64,000 nucleotides of DNA, from positions 353,028-417,027 of the forward strand of contig NZ_JARIXP010000005.1 of NCBI RefSeq assembly GCF_029269265.1, read 5' to 3'. A program made the position numbers and the translations under genes. Source of the stretch: Rheinheimera sp. 1928-s. GTDB taxonomy: Bacteria > Pseudomonadota > Gammaproteobacteria > Enterobacterales > Alteromonadaceae. Shown here piece after piece: positions 63,768-64,000 of the stretch (position 1 is its first letter; each line of letters opens with the position of its first letter). Below the pieces are notes generated by a model, which was not told the DNA's origin, made no database searches, and saw only the letters and a list, made by a program, of their open reading frames with translations.

Positions 63768-64000
63768 TTAGGGTCGCTGCATAAAACTGGAATGGGCTTT
63801 GATATATTCAAAAAACCATTCAATGATAAAACCAAATTCGGGTATTAGTTTGGACGCTTGCCACCAGTCGGTTTGATCTGCGCTGGTAAAAGCATCCAGG
63901 AAAAATAACAACGCGCTGACCACCAGAACACCACGCAGGGCGCCAAAGATCAGGCCAAGTAATCTGTCTGTGCCGGATAAACCTGTAGATTCAACCAAAC
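63768..64000 (-). CDS. cvpA: Colicin V production protein CvpA (C-terminal part, cut by window edge)
   Basis: The frame is open to the right window edge, so only about the last 77 residues are present. [20 protein letters not shown] is the conserved CvpA segment with Gly-rich membrane helices, followed by a span ([11 protein letters not shown]) and a charged end. CvpA is an inner-membrane protein needed for colicin V secretion in E. coli and linked to envelope homeostasis. The cvpA-purF pair is conserved in Gammaproteobacteria. Confidence 0.85.
   Translation of the reverse strand, partial: LVESTGLSGTDRLLGLIFGALRGVLVVSALLFFLDAFTSADQTDWWQASKLIPEFGFIIEWFFEYIKAHSSFMQRP

Overview
The window reads as chromosome of a marine or freshwater gammaproteobacterium close to Rheinheimera and its relatives (Alteromonadales/Chromatiaceae-like). 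This rests on protein similarity recalled from memory, on gene blocks typical of Gammaproteobacteria (ybgC-tolQRAB-pal-cpoB, yebC-ruvCAB, cmoAB, purMN, cvpA-purF) and on an even, moderate base composition. No search could be run, so the genus is an inference.

Positions 1-2800 are accessory: the end of a secreted ricin-lectin protein, a decayed minus-strand gene remnant, a DUF6435 gene, a parDE toxin-antitoxin pair whose toxin carries an in-frame stop, a small membrane protein and a GGGGTCAG inverted repeat. From 2771 to 11393 (minus) lie a serine hydrolase and a tripartite-efflux operon (adaptor plus two RND pumps). A FadL-type porin (11668) and fadE (53557) both have FadR-like operators. The minus-strand stretch 13298-16853 holds a lipoprotein and an ECF sigma / anti-sigma / DUF4097 operon. 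Positions 17066-28385 hold a lipase-like lipoprotein, an Hsp70-like protein, rhlE, a pseudouridine synthase, an ABC-F protein, an MFS transporter, the polyamine exporter paeA and a metallopeptidase-like protein.

From 28478 to 32004 small unknown genes and a 2OG oxygenase are followed by tRNA-Ser(GGA) with inverted copies of its 3' end beside it, nadA, and four tandem tRNA-Lys(TTT) genes. Two of the Lys genes carry a compensated change in the normally invariant 53-61 pair of the T stem. The block 32354-43047 is the envelope Tol-Pal operon (reads ybgC to cpoB), then ruvB-ruvA-ruvC-yebC-aspS. Between ybgC and ruvB, on the opposite strand, sits a promoter plus four stem-loops ending in a U-tract terminator: a candidate small RNA and the best novel element I found.

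Positions 43200-56019 carry a triple-SBP diguanylate cyclase, a DUF72 protein, cmoA-cmoB (wobble uridine modification), a LysR regulator, purM-purN, a DUF3108 protein, a class II amidotransferase and fadE. Positions 56239-64000 carry a Pro-Arg-His-Pro tRNA cluster, folD, cysS, ppiB-lpxH-miaE, a Yip1-family protein, purF and the end of cvpA. Several gene ends are marked by perfect palindromes with a GGTCAGA/TCTGACC core. Most of the window is ordinary housekeeping. No CRISPR array, complete insertion sequence, prophage or rRNA operon is visible.
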